A DNA stretch of 64,000 nt from Marinobacter pelagius (GTDB lineage: Bacteria; Pseudomonadota; Gammaproteobacteria; Pseudomonadales; Oleiphilaceae), in assembly GCF_003315345.1 (NCBI RefSeq), contig NZ_QNRO01000021.1, positions 1 through 64,000 on the forward strand. The letters run 5' to 3'. The translations under genes were made by a program, and so were the position numbers. Shown here in pieces: positions 30,648 to 39,103 of the stretch; position 1 is the stretch's first letter; each line of letters begins with the position of its first letter. The notes beneath the pieces were generated by a model. The model had not been told where the DNA came from. It worked only from the letters and a program-made list of their open reading frames with translations, and did no database searches.

Positions 30648-31759
30648 AGCTCTGCATCGTCATGGACCGATATGAAAACCCTTACGCAGGGACTGAAAGT
30701 CAGGTACTCAAGCTGGTTGAGGGGCTCATCCAAAGGGGATGGAGCATACGGTTCGCAGTCTTCAGATCGAGCGACTATAGCCGTAGCAATGCTTTCCCCG
30801 TTGCGATTGAGGAGCTGAACATTGGAAGCATCTCAAACCCCCGCAGTTGGTGGGCGGTTTATCACTATGGACGGGTGCTGGCCGCTGACGGGTTCGGAGT
30901 GGTTCATGTCTTCTTCAACGATGCCTCAGTTATTTGCCCGCCAATGATGCGGCTCGCTGGACTGAAGACCCTGATATCGCGCCGTGACATGGGGTTCTGG
31001 TACTCAGGCGTCTACCTGCGGGCCCTGCGCCTGACCGACCGGTTTGTCCATGGAGTAGTCTGCAACAGCAAGGCGGTGGCTGACATCACCGCACAGCTTG
31101 AAGGGGTTCCCGAATCCAAACTTCATGTCATCTACAACGGATACCCCGAGGGCACCCAAGAGTGTAGTTCAAGCGGAGACGAGCCTGATACTCAGCAGAA
31201 CCGGACACAACCACTCATCATCGGCATAGTTGCCAACCTGCGGCCAATCAAACGGATTGATGACCTGATTGAAGCGGTGGCGGAAATCAACCACTCCGGC
31301 AGAAAGGTAGAGCTGCGAATAGTCGGAGGCGGCGACGACGCTCCCTACCGTCAACAAGTCGAGAAGCTGGGTCTCTCTGGCCACGTCAAATTCCTTGGTA
31401 GCCAGCCTGATCCTGAGCGCCATATCCAGAACTTTGATATTGCCGTTCTATGCTCTGAAACCGAAGGCTTCTCGAATGCGATCATCGAATACATGCGTTG
31501 CGGAAAGCCTGTGGTATGCACCGATACGGGCGGCAACCCGGAAATCGTTGACGATGGAGTCAATGGCTATCTGGTTAGCGTTGGGGATGTAGCTTCATTG
31601 GCTGACCGACTCGAAGTCCTGATCGATGAACCGGACAGGCGATTGGCCATGGGACGACTAAACAAAGAGCAAATGGTCAAGCGCTATTCACTGGAAAGTA
31701 TGCTTAACCAACACATTCGTTTATACCACCAGGTTGAACCAGGGATGGCTGAAGCATGA
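30644..31759 (+). CDS. GT4 glycosyltransferase
   Basis: A 371-residue family 4 enzyme. YENPYAGTESQVLKLVEGL is the acceptor-side start and VHVFFNDASVICPPMM the mid N-domain. IIGIVANLRPIKRIDDLIEAV and LRIVGGGDDAPYRQQVEKL form the donor domain, with VLCSETEGFSNAIIEYMRCGKPVV containing the E-x7-E pair. The start was placed at 30644, where ATGA overlaps the preceding stop, because the family motif begins immediately after it. The next gene also overlaps by four bases, so 29523-33096 is translated as a coupled set. The sugar is unknown. Confidence 0.9.
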   Translation: MKLCIVMDRYENPYAGTESQVLKLVEGLIQRGWSIRFAVFRSSDYSRSNAFPVAIEELNIGSISNPRSWWAVYHYGRVLAADGFGVVHVFFNDASVICPPMMRLAGLKTLISRRDMGFWYSGVYLRALRLTDRFVHGVVCNSKAVADITAQLEGVPESKLHVIYNGYPEGTQECSSSGDEPDTQQNRTQPLIIGIVANLRPIKRIDDLIEAVAEINHSGRKVELRIVGGGDDAPYRQQVEKLGLSGHVKFLGSQPDPERHIQNFDIAVLCSETEGFSNAIIEYMRCGKPVVCTDTGGNPEIVDDGVNGYLVSVGDVASLADRLEVLIDEPDRRLAMGRLNKEQMVKRYSLESMLNQHIRLYHQVEPGMAEA

Positions 31760-33096
31760 TGGAGTCACTTTCCCGGCACGTTTTCTATCCCCTTTGGGAC
31801 TTCAAAGACCGAAGCCAGCGTCTTAAAGAGTGGCAAGCGCTGGAGGAGCAGCAATGGTGGCCGGCTGATCGACTGCGAATGTTGCAATGGGAACGATTAC
31901 AAAAGCTGCTGGCTCACGCGGCCGAACACAGTCCTTTTTACCGGGATATCTTCGATAAACACGCTATCACACCAGCCAGTATTCAGAGCGAAGACGACCT
32001 GCTCAGTATTCCGATAACGACCAAATCGGACATTCGCAACAACCTGGAGCGTTTCATCAGTGACCAGTTTGATCGCAACAAATTGGTGAGCGCAAAAACT
32101 GGTGGATCAACAGGGTTCTCGCTCCAGCTCTATTTCGATGAAGCCTGCCAGGAGCGACGAAACGCAGCCCAGCTGATGGCAGACCGTTGGGCTGGATGGG
32201 ATCTGGGAATAAAGAAGGCCGCAATTTGGGGTAACCCTCCTGTGCCGTCAACGATGAAACAGAAACTACGCCATCATCTTCTGGATCGAACTATCTACCT
32301 GGACACCATGAACCTGAACGAAACCTCCATGGGCGATTTCGTTAAGCGGTGGCGTACGGAGCAGCCCGGAGCAATCTTCGGGCATGCTCATTCAATCTAC
32401 ATCTTTGCCCGCTACCTCCGTGATCACGAAATAAAAGATCTCCGCCCAAGGGGAATCGTCGCTACCTCAATGATGTTGCTTGATCACGAGCGTAAGGCAA
32501 TCGAGCAAGTCTTTAATTGCCCCGTTACCAACCGTTATGGGTGCGAAGAGGTGGGGCTGATCGCTTGTGAATGTGAGGAACATCGTGGGATGCACCTGAA
32601 TCTCCCTCACTTATTTGTGGAGTTTTTGGATAGGGATAACAAACCAGTCAAGCCCGGTGAACCGGGCAAGATTGTGGTTACCGATCTCAATAACTTTGCG
32701 ATGCCCCTCATCCGCTACCGGGTAGAGGATGTTGGGAGCTTTACCGATGAACCCTGTGCCTGCGGACGTGGGCTGCCCATTCTACAAAGGTTGGAAGGAC
32801 GGGTGGCGGATTTCCTTAAGCTTCCGGATGGGGGGCAGGTGGCTGGGATTTCTTTGATCGAGCGAACGCTGACGAAGGTGCCAGGAATAAAGCAAATGCA
32901 ATTGGTACAGGAAGATCTTACAAGCTTGAAAATCAACCGCGTGAAGGGGAGCGATCATAAGCCTAATACGGACCGGGCATTAATTTCTGAACTACAAGAA
33001 GTTTTCGGTGACTCCGTTTCCATCACTATCCATGATGTATCGGAAATTCCCCAGGAATCCTCTGGGAAATACCGGTTTGCCATATGCAAGATTTGA
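31756..33096 (+). CDS. CapK/PaaK-like adenylate-forming enzyme (first copy)
   Basis: A 446-residue member of the ANL adenylating superfamily, CapK/phenylacetate-CoA-ligase branch. Key motifs are VSAKTGGSTGFSLQLYFD (phosphate loop), VTNRYGCEEVGLIACEC (adenine/acid site), PLIRYRVEDVGSF (ribose-binding aspartate) and LEGRVADFLKLPDGG. It would activate a carboxylic acid as an acyl-AMP or thioester. In polysaccharide clusters such enzymes are thought to help add acyl or amino-acid groups, but no fixed role is known. The start ATG overlaps the previous stop. A second homologue lies 1.9 kb downstream. Confidence 0.82.
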   Translation: MMESLSRHVFYPLWDFKDRSQRLKEWQALEEQQWWPADRLRMLQWERLQKLLAHAAEHSPFYRDIFDKHAITPASIQSEDDLLSIPITTKSDIRNNLERFISDQFDRNKLVSAKTGGSTGFSLQLYFDEACQERRNAAQLMADRWAGWDLGIKKAAIWGNPPVPSTMKQKLRHHLLDRTIYLDTMNLNETSMGDFVKRWRTEQPGAIFGHAHSIYIFARYLRDHEIKDLRPRGIVATSMMLLDHERKAIEQVFNCPVTNRYGCEEVGLIACECEEHRGMHLNLPHLFVEFLDRDNKPVKPGEPGKIVVTDLNNFAMPLIRYRVEDVGSFTDEPCACGRGLPILQRLEGRVADFLKLPDGGQVAGISLIERTLTKVPGIKQMQLVQEDLTSLKINRVKGSDHKPNTDRALISELQEVFGDSVSITIHDVSEIPQESSGKYRFAICKI

Positions 33097-33986
33097 CGAT
33101 GAAAGACGAACCTCTGGTGAGCGTTGTAATCGCCACCTACAACATGGGGCAGTATCTGCCAAGTGCTGTGGAATCGGTTTTGAACCAGGATTGGCAGAAT
33201 CTTGAGGTGATCGTGGTGGATGATGGTTCGCTAGACAATACCCCTGAGAGTATTTCGCGGTTTAAAGATGACCCCAGGTTTCGATATGTACGGACCGATA
33301 ATCAAGGACAGCCGAAGGCAAAAAATCGAGGACTGGCCGAATCGAGAGGCGAATTCATAGGCTTCTGCGATGCCGATGACCTTTGGCATCGGGAAAAACT
33401 CAAGGTTCAGATGCCCATATTTCAGAATTTGAAGGTCGGGGTCAGCTATACGGAAGTGTCTTATATAGATCAGTTTGGAACGGAAATAAATAAACCTCAG
33501 CCATATTCGCGGTACAGCGGCAACGTCACAAACCAGTTAGCCATCAAAAACTTCATTCCTTTTGGTACCGCTTTGTTTCGTAGAGCCTGTGTCGAGCAAA
33601 ATGGCTCATTTGATGAGGACCTGCCTATGGGAATCGATTGGGATCTATGGCTCCGATATTCCCTAGATTGGGAGTTTAAATACATTCCTGAAAAAACGTA
33701 TATCTATAGGCTATGGCCGGGACAAATGTCAAAGAACTACCGAGGGCGTTATGATAATGCTAGCCGCATTCTTACCAAATTTTTGAAGCAATACCCGAAT
33801 ATACTCCCGGAATCAGTGATTTCGAGAGCATGGGCAGACATGCACGTTAGCCGGGCTATGGCTATTGCTAATGCGGAAAAAACATTCAGAGAACCTTTTA
33901 AAGATATTCTGGCGGGCCTTCGAAAAGACTATGCATATTGGCCGGCTTGGCGATCGCTTGCGAAGTTAGTGGTAAGGAAATTTTAG
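33084..33986 (+). CDS. GT2 glycosyltransferase
   Basis: A 300-residue soluble GT2 enzyme. VSVVIATYNMGQYLPSAVES, VIVVDDGSLDNTPESI, GQPKAKNRGLAESRGEFIGF and CDADDLWH (DxD) define the GT-A domain. MGIDWDLWLRYSL is the acceptor-side ED-like segment. The ATG at 33084 overlaps the CapK-like gene by 13 bases; a second ATG at 33099 is also possible, and neither has a strong ribosome site. It is followed with no gap by the deacetylase gene. Sugar specificity cannot be read. Confidence 0.87.
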   Translation: MQDLTMKDEPLVSVVIATYNMGQYLPSAVESVLNQDWQNLEVIVVDDGSLDNTPESISRFKDDPRFRYVRTDNQGQPKAKNRGLAESRGEFIGFCDADDLWHREKLKVQMPIFQNLKVGVSYTEVSYIDQFGTEINKPQPYSRYSGNVTNQLAIKNFIPFGTALFRRACVEQNGSFDEDLPMGIDWDLWLRYSLDWEFKYIPEKTYIYRLWPGQMSKNYRGRYDNASRILTKFLKQYPNILPESVISRAWADMHVSRAMAIANAEKTFREPFKDILAGLRKDYAYWPAWRSLAKLVVRKF

Positions 33987-34964
33987 ATGTCTAAGGTCAA
34001 GCAGACTGTATTCCAACTGGCGCGTCCGTTTGGTGCCTTGAAGGTTTCCAAGTATTTATCGAGGCACCATCCAAAGATTCTAATGTACCATCGGGTAAGT
34101 GATAACATCAACGAAAGGGCTCTTGCAGTTGAGCTGTTTAGAAAACATATTAATATTATAAAAAAAGACTTTCATCCAATGACACTTAGATCATTGTTGG
34201 AGGCAAACGAGAATGGGGCCATTCCAAACAATGCAGTAGCTTTGACCTTTGATGATGGTTACTCTGATTTTGCTGAACAAGCATTTCCTATTTTGAGGGA
34301 TGCGAAAGTACCCGCAACATTATTCGTAACTACTGGATTTGTGGATAGGGATATTTGGCTTTGGCCAGATCAGATTAGATACGCCATTGATAATACAAAC
34401 AAACACGTACTAAATCACCCGGCTTTTCATGAACAGTTCTACGTTAAGTCGAATCCAAAAAGGATTTGGAATATCTTCGCTGATTACTGTCTGAAGATTC
34501 AAAATGACGAAAAAATTGACCTAATCGAAGAGCTTTTCTCATCGCTAGAGGTACACTTTCCTGAAAAGGCGCCCAAAGAATACGAAGCCGTTTCATGGGA
34601 CCAAATAAAAAGAATGGTTGCTGATGGCCTTGATGTAGGGAGCCATTCTAACAGCCACCCAATACTAACAAAAGTACATCAAGATCAACTGATCTCCGAG
34701 CTAGAAACCTCTAAAAAAATTCTGGAAAAAAAATTGGGAAGAACAATAGATATTTTTTGTTACCCAAATGGTCAGGACTCCGATTTTGATGAAAATATAA
34801 AGAGTGCCATCCAAAGCTGTGGATATAAGTATGCTGTTTGTGCGTATCCAGCAAAGTATCCTTTGCAAGATAAGATGAATATAAATAGGTATCCAGCAGG
34901 AGAAAGTATAGATGCCTTTCAAAAACGGGTGTATGGACTGAATTTCCTTACAATGAGATATTAA
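33987..34964 (+). CDS. Polysaccharide deacetylase family protein
   Basis: A 325-residue NodB-fold protein. ILMYHRVSD opens the fold, VALTFDDGYSDFAEQAFPIL holds the catalytic Asp pair, DVGSHSNSHPILT the HxxxH metal site and FCYPNGQD the later motif. Unlike the XrtA-type deacetylase at 26132 it has the canonical TFDDGY. It starts on the base after the previous stop. It is AT-rich like its neighbours, and no signal peptide is obvious, so it probably acts on lipid-linked or cytosolic intermediates. Confidence 0.85.
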   Translation: MSKVKQTVFQLARPFGALKVSKYLSRHHPKILMYHRVSDNINERALAVELFRKHINIIKKDFHPMTLRSLLEANENGAIPNNAVALTFDDGYSDFAEQAFPILRDAKVPATLFVTTGFVDRDIWLWPDQIRYAIDNTNKHVLNHPAFHEQFYVKSNPKRIWNIFADYCLKIQNDEKIDLIEELFSSLEVHFPEKAPKEYEAVSWDQIKRMVADGLDVGSHSNSHPILTKVHQDQLISELETSKKILEKKLGRTIDIFCYPNGQDSDFDENIKSAIQSCGYKYAVCAYPAKYPLQDKMNINRYPAGESIDAFQKRVYGLNFLTMRY

Positions 34965-34965
34965 G

Positions 34966-36222
34966 ATGCAAGGCCCCTTCGTTAAAAGCCATTACGTTAG
35001 ATTTTTCATCGCAACAGTATTTCTTCATTTTTCTGGATTGAAATTTAGGAAGTGGCGTAAAGAAATTGAAGAAATTTGGAGTATTACTCCTAGCGAGTAT
35101 AAAAAATATTTAAATCATATGATAAAAGTTAACAAGCTAATGGATGGCGCTGGAAATGTTGTTCAGTCTCTTGATGAGCTTCCAGAAGCAATTCCAACAT
35201 CAAAGAAAATTTTAAATTCTCGATTAGATCAAGCTCGCTCTTCAGGTAAAATGTTTTCACGATTTACCTCGGGCACTACCGGCACAAGAACAAAAGTATT
35301 CCTAACCAAAAACGAAATTGGTCGACTTTTAGCGGTACGTGATTATTGTCTCTGTCATCACGGAGTAAACCTAGGAGATCGGGAAGCACGTTTTTGGGGA
35401 GGAAGAGCTAAAACTCTTTCTACCGTTATTAAAGATTTTGTTCTAAACAGAAAGTCATTTTTCGTTAGTAATAATAATTTAATGCGTACTTTGATTGAGC
35501 TATCTAACTGGAAACCCGACTATGTTTACGGTTACTCATCATACCTTATTTTACTATCAAAATTTATGGTTGATAATGATATAAAAATTCAGGGTGTAAA
35601 GCTTGTAGTCTGTACCGCAGAGCAGATATTACCGGAACAGAAAAAGATTATCGCTCAAGCGTTTGGCTCAAAAGTGGTAGAGGAATATGGCTCTACGGAA
35701 TTTGATATTATTGGATTTGAAGATGCAAATGGCGATTTGAGAATCGCGAATCCCTGGTTGTTAGTAGAGTCATGTGAGAATTCCATAATGATCACAGATG
35801 TTTATCGGAGAAGCCAAAGTTTTGTTAAGTATGAAATAGGAGACGCTGCTAACGTAAACTTTAAACTGTCGAAAGGTTTCGGCGGTGAATATATAATAAG
35901 TAATCTTGAGGGTCGAAATATAAATCAGTATGCATATGATCTTAATGGAAATGGTTTCCGTGCATCTGAGTTTTCCCTGGCTCTTAACAAGTATTTTGAT
36001 AAATATTCAGATATTTTTGACTTCGTTATTGTACAAAGAAAAACTGGACATTTTGAGTTTTACTGTAGCGCAGAACCGAGAGTAGGCTTTGGTGAATTTT
36101 GTGTTTGGCTAAAGCAGTACATAAATACTAAGACTAAAATGCAAGTCGTTGTGCTTCCAGCAAAAATAGGGCCATTAGATGAGTTCGCTGGAAAGCGAAG
36201 CTATTTTATTCGGTGTACTTAA
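34966..36222 (+). CDS. CapK/PaaK-like adenylate-forming enzyme (second copy)
   Basis: A 418-residue adenylate-forming protein only distantly like the copy at 31756. MFSRFTSGTTGTRTKVFLT is the phosphate loop, VVEEYGSTEFDIIGFE the adenine motif and SFVKYEIGDAANVNF the ribose aspartate region. The N-terminal 90 residues and the C-terminal part are its own. Composition is very AT-rich. It starts two bases after the deacetylase gene. The pair implies that two different acids are activated, or that one enzyme is a partner of the other. Function is inferred from fold only. Confidence 0.78.
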   Translation: MQGPFVKSHYVRFFIATVFLHFSGLKFRKWRKEIEEIWSITPSEYKKYLNHMIKVNKLMDGAGNVVQSLDELPEAIPTSKKILNSRLDQARSSGKMFSRFTSGTTGTRTKVFLTKNEIGRLLAVRDYCLCHHGVNLGDREARFWGGRAKTLSTVIKDFVLNRKSFFVSNNNLMRTLIELSNWKPDYVYGYSSYLILLSKFMVDNDIKIQGVKLVVCTAEQILPEQKKIIAQAFGSKVVEEYGSTEFDIIGFEDANGDLRIANPWLLVESCENSIMITDVYRRSQSFVKYEIGDAANVNFKLSKGFGGEYIISNLEGRNINQYAYDLNGNGFRASEFSLALNKYFDKYSDIFDFVIVQRKTGHFEFYCSAEPRVGFGEFCVWLKQYINTKTKMQVVVLPAKIGPLDEFAGKRSYFIRCT

Positions 36223-36362
36223 ATGAATAACTAAGTAAGGTAAATTTGCTGTATCTTTGAAAGTTACTAGGTAATATTTAGAGCTACTATTGAATTTTTT
36301 TTAGAAAATAAGTGATTTTTAATAATCCATTCTATGTGATATTTCTAGTTCTAGGGAGTAAT

Positions 36363-37322
36363 ATGAAACCTTTTGTCTCTATTTTGATCCCAGCACTAAA
36401 TGAAGAAAAGAACATAAAAAAATGTCTAATTAGTACACTTTCTCAAGACTACCCTTCTGAACGTTTTGAAATAATTGTTATGGATAATGGATCAACGGAT
36501 ACTACTAGAGAGATCGCCGAATCTTTCGGGGTACGAGTAATTGATGCTCAGGATCTTCGCATTGGAGGCGTTAGAAATATTGGTGCTAAATATAGCAAAG
36601 GCGAAATTTTGGCATACTTAGATGCGGATTGCGTTGCAGATCCAGACTGGCTTATCAACGGAATAACATTACTTCTGGCTTCACAATCAATTGGTGCTGT
36701 TGGAGGGCCATGTCACGTTCCAGATCAATCGACTTGGGTACAGCAAGCTTGGGGATGGAAACATAAAGATCTAGGTACTAGCGCGGTAGACGCTTTAAGT
36801 ACGGGTAGTTTCTTTATTCGGAGAGACGTTTTCGATAACGTCGGAGGATTTAACGATAAAATCGTTGCGGGTGAAGATACAGAAATTTCTAAGAAAATTA
36901 AAAATACTGAAAAAACCTTAATTCTCTCATCGAGTATCGCTGTTGTACATATGGGCTATCCTGTTTCGTTGCTAGACTTTATAAAAAGGCAGGTTTGGCA
37001 ATCTCGGGATTATATAAAAACAAAGAAAAATAAAAAAGATCCAGTTTTTATTTTGGTTCATTTGTTTGCAATTAGTATCGCTCTCGGGGGTGTTTTAACC
37101 ATTTTTGCTAAAAATAGATATTCATTTGGTTTGTGTTTAGGTGGGTCTATAGTTCTTCCTGCTGCGCTTGCATTTTATAGGCATATAAAGCTGAGGCGCG
37201 GATGTAATTTAACTATTCTCATTCAATCTTTTTTTCTGAACTTTTTATACCTTTTAGGGAGAAGCATAGGTTTAATGATAAGTTACGTGAATACACTAGC
37301 AAGATTCTTGAGGTTAGTTTAG
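36363..37322 (+). CDS. GT2 glycosyltransferase with C-terminal membrane helices
   Basis: A 319-residue GT2 enzyme. VSILIPALNEEKNIKKCL, IIVMDNGSTDTTREIAES, GGVRNIGAKYSKGEILAYLDADC (DxD), AVGGPCHVPDQ and GEDTEISKKI make the catalytic domain. Three helices in residues about 230-310 place it in the membrane. ATG at 36363 was chosen because AGGGAG lies seven bases before it. Its 3' end overlaps the convergent secreted-protein gene by nine bases. A gap of 140 AT-rich bases before it holds no other gene. Confidence 0.85.
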   Translation: MKPFVSILIPALNEEKNIKKCLISTLSQDYPSERFEIIVMDNGSTDTTREIAESFGVRVIDAQDLRIGGVRNIGAKYSKGEILAYLDADCVADPDWLINGITLLLASQSIGAVGGPCHVPDQSTWVQQAWGWKHKDLGTSAVDALSTGSFFIRRDVFDNVGGFNDKIVAGEDTEISKKIKNTEKTLILSSSIAVVHMGYPVSLLDFIKRQVWQSRDYIKTKKNKKDPVFILVHLFAISIALGGVLTIFAKNRYSFGLCLGGSIVLPAALAFYRHIKLRRGCNLTILIQSFFLNFLYLLGRSIGLMISYVNTLARFLRLV

Positions 37323-38339
37323 CTCCAGTGAAGGGCTTTTAGGGCATTGTGGACAAAGAGCAAATCCTTCACTGTTCACGTTCCCTGAACTATCTATGAC
37401 ATAAAAATAAAGATTATCTTCTTCGGAAAATTGACCTAAGTTTATGTTGACTTCTATTTTCTTTGAAGTCCAAGAAGAAAATGGCTGAATTTCGCGCCTT
37501 TTGCCAGTTCCGGCCCAGGTAGCACTCGTTGAAAGCTCAACACGAGCAGGGGAGCTCGCTACAAAGATATCGTCTAGGCGTATCTCTAGATTTTTATAAA
37601 CATCATAGTTGGGATCAAATCCAATTAGCCAAACTGTCATACCATCTGAGACGCTTTGTTTTTCATAATTGGATACAGAATGGATTTTCCTTCCATTGGT
37701 CCAAGTATCAATTGTACCTTGGTCCGCATTAGCATAGATCTCGAGCTTATTCCAGGTTCCAGCTACCCCACCCCAATTCGCCCAAGAAGCATCGCCGTAT
37801 GCCCCTAGCAGGACTTGTGTCCAGGAAATTCTCGTTTGGGTTCCATCTAAATCATCCCAGATTCGTATTAACTTATTGTGTCCTTCGTATTGGTCAATAT
37901 CATAACTGGAATAGAACCACCAACTTACATAAATATTTCTGTTTGTGCTATTGTTAAAAGCCCTTGGAACTCCGATAAATGCTTTCTCCTTACCGAAATA
38001 ATGTGCTGAAGTGTAAGCGTGACGATGGCCAGTCTCCTTAGCAAGGCTCATCGGGTTTGCCCAAGCGCTTCCGTTTCTAGACCAGGGGCCTTTGTCCTCC
38101 GGTACTGGAGTTCCGTCAGGAAGGTCATTAAACACAGTTTGGTTATCCACAGTATCCCACAGCGAACGATAGTCGGATGGGAGCTCCCCGAACTCGGAAC
38201 CTTGGATGGTTATACTGCTACCGTTGCGAATTTCACCGTCAATGACCGCAATTTTAGGTGCAGAGATACTAACCGAGGAAAATGTTAGGGCCGTAACCAA
38301 TGAGATCGAAAGTGTATTGAAATACTTGGGGAAATTCAT
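37314..38339 (-). CDS. Secreted protein with IPT/TIG-like start, function unknown
   Basis: A 341-residue exported protein on the strand opposite to its neighbours. The signal peptide ends near SVSIS-APK. IRNGSSITIQGSEFGELP resembles an IPT/TIG (filamin-like) domain. The middle (about 90-260) is rich in W, Y and N (YVSWWFYSSYDID, WANWGGVAGTWNKLEIYANAD, IRLDDIFVAS) and looks like a concanavalin-type beta sandwich, as in carbohydrate-binding or lyase-like proteins. I cannot name a family. AAGGTGAT precedes the ATG. As the only secreted product in the cassette, it might bind or trim the polymer. Confidence 0.7.
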   Translation of the reverse strand: MNFPKYFNTLSISLVTALTFSSVSISAPKIAVIDGEIRNGSSITIQGSEFGELPSDYRSLWDTVDNQTVFNDLPDGTPVPEDKGPWSRNGSAWANPMSLAKETGHRHAYTSAHYFGKEKAFIGVPRAFNNSTNRNIYVSWWFYSSYDIDQYEGHNKLIRIWDDLDGTQTRISWTQVLLGAYGDASWANWGGVAGTWNKLEIYANADQGTIDTWTNGRKIHSVSNYEKQSVSDGMTVWLIGFDPNYDVYKNLEIRLDDIFVASSPARVELSTSATWAGTGKRREIQPFSSWTSKKIEVNINLGQFSEEDNLYFYVIDSSGNVNSEGFALCPQCPKSPSLELN

Positions 38340-38701
38340 AGATCACCTTAAAAATGTCAATGGGTGTGAACATATTAAAGCTAGGTGTTTTTCATCCTCT
38401 ACTGTCTACAATATCGTATTAGGTGCTCGGAGCGAATTATTTTTTAGTAATAATGGGGCGCCTATTAGAGCAAATCTTTGAATCTATGTTGCTTTTTTTA
38501 TTAGGAACCCTTTACTGTGGATGCTAAATTAGCTTAAATGGAGATTGCTCTTATGTTGTTAGATTATCTTTTTTCTTTCATTAGAAAGGGTTTTGTGCTT
38601 CATAGTTTATATGACTAAAGGTAGTTAGAAAAAGAAGCTTTCTTTGCTTACCTTTTACTTTTTCCTTATTTAGCTAGTATTCTTATTCGGTTTTCTGCAG
38701 G
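38340..38701. other. AT-rich non-coding gap
   Basis: 362 bases between the start of the reverse-strand secreted-protein gene and the decayed GT4 gene. All frames have frequent stops. It must hold the promoter of the secreted-protein gene, but I see no clear -35/-10 or RpoN pattern. Confidence 0.6.
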
Positions 38702-39103
38702 TCGGTTCCCTTGATAAGACAGGAGCAACAGGAAATCGGACGTAAGGAACTGGAATCATTTTCACATTTGTGCCTTTTACTGCTGATTTTTACGGGACGA
38801 TGAAGGGCAGTGACTTCATAGCTATGGCATCAATATCGCTCAGAGGCTTGTCCATTGCAACCAAGGAAGCTCTTTGGCCGGGGTGCCGCTCGTTGGGGCC
38901 ACTGTATTGGGCTTCGCGAAGTTTTGGAACGCAGGGCGGTCCTACGGGTGTTGGCTGGAGACCTGATGAGTTTGACAGAATAAATAAAATAGTTTCGAAA
39001 AGAGAGGAAACCTTTTGAGAAACTTTCCTTGGTGGCTACAGAGCAGTTCGATGTGAAAAAAAAGGTCATTGACGTATTCGAATTTTATGAAAAGGTGATT
39101 TGA
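38702..39103 (+). pseudogene. Decayed C-terminal half of a GT4 glycosyltransferase
   Basis: Reading in shifting frames recovers a GT4 donor domain: IRQEQQEIGRKELESFSHL (frame of 38702), FTADFYGTMKGSDFIAMAS with GLSIATKEAL (frame of 38770), AGVPLVGATVLGFAKFWNAG (a third frame), GPTGVGWRPDEFDRINKIV (frame of 38770 again) and EKLSLVATEQFDVKKKV to the TGA at 39101-39103. At least four frameshifts are needed; the last looks like one extra T in a T-run. The N-terminal domain is absent. The stop overlaps the Wzy start (TGATG), so the gene was once coupled to it. GC content is higher than in its surroundings. Confidence 0.7.

Noticed and set aside
38340-38701. Insertion-sequence remnant in the AT-rich gap
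   Set aside because: No terminal inverted repeats, target-site duplication or transposase motif could be recognised.
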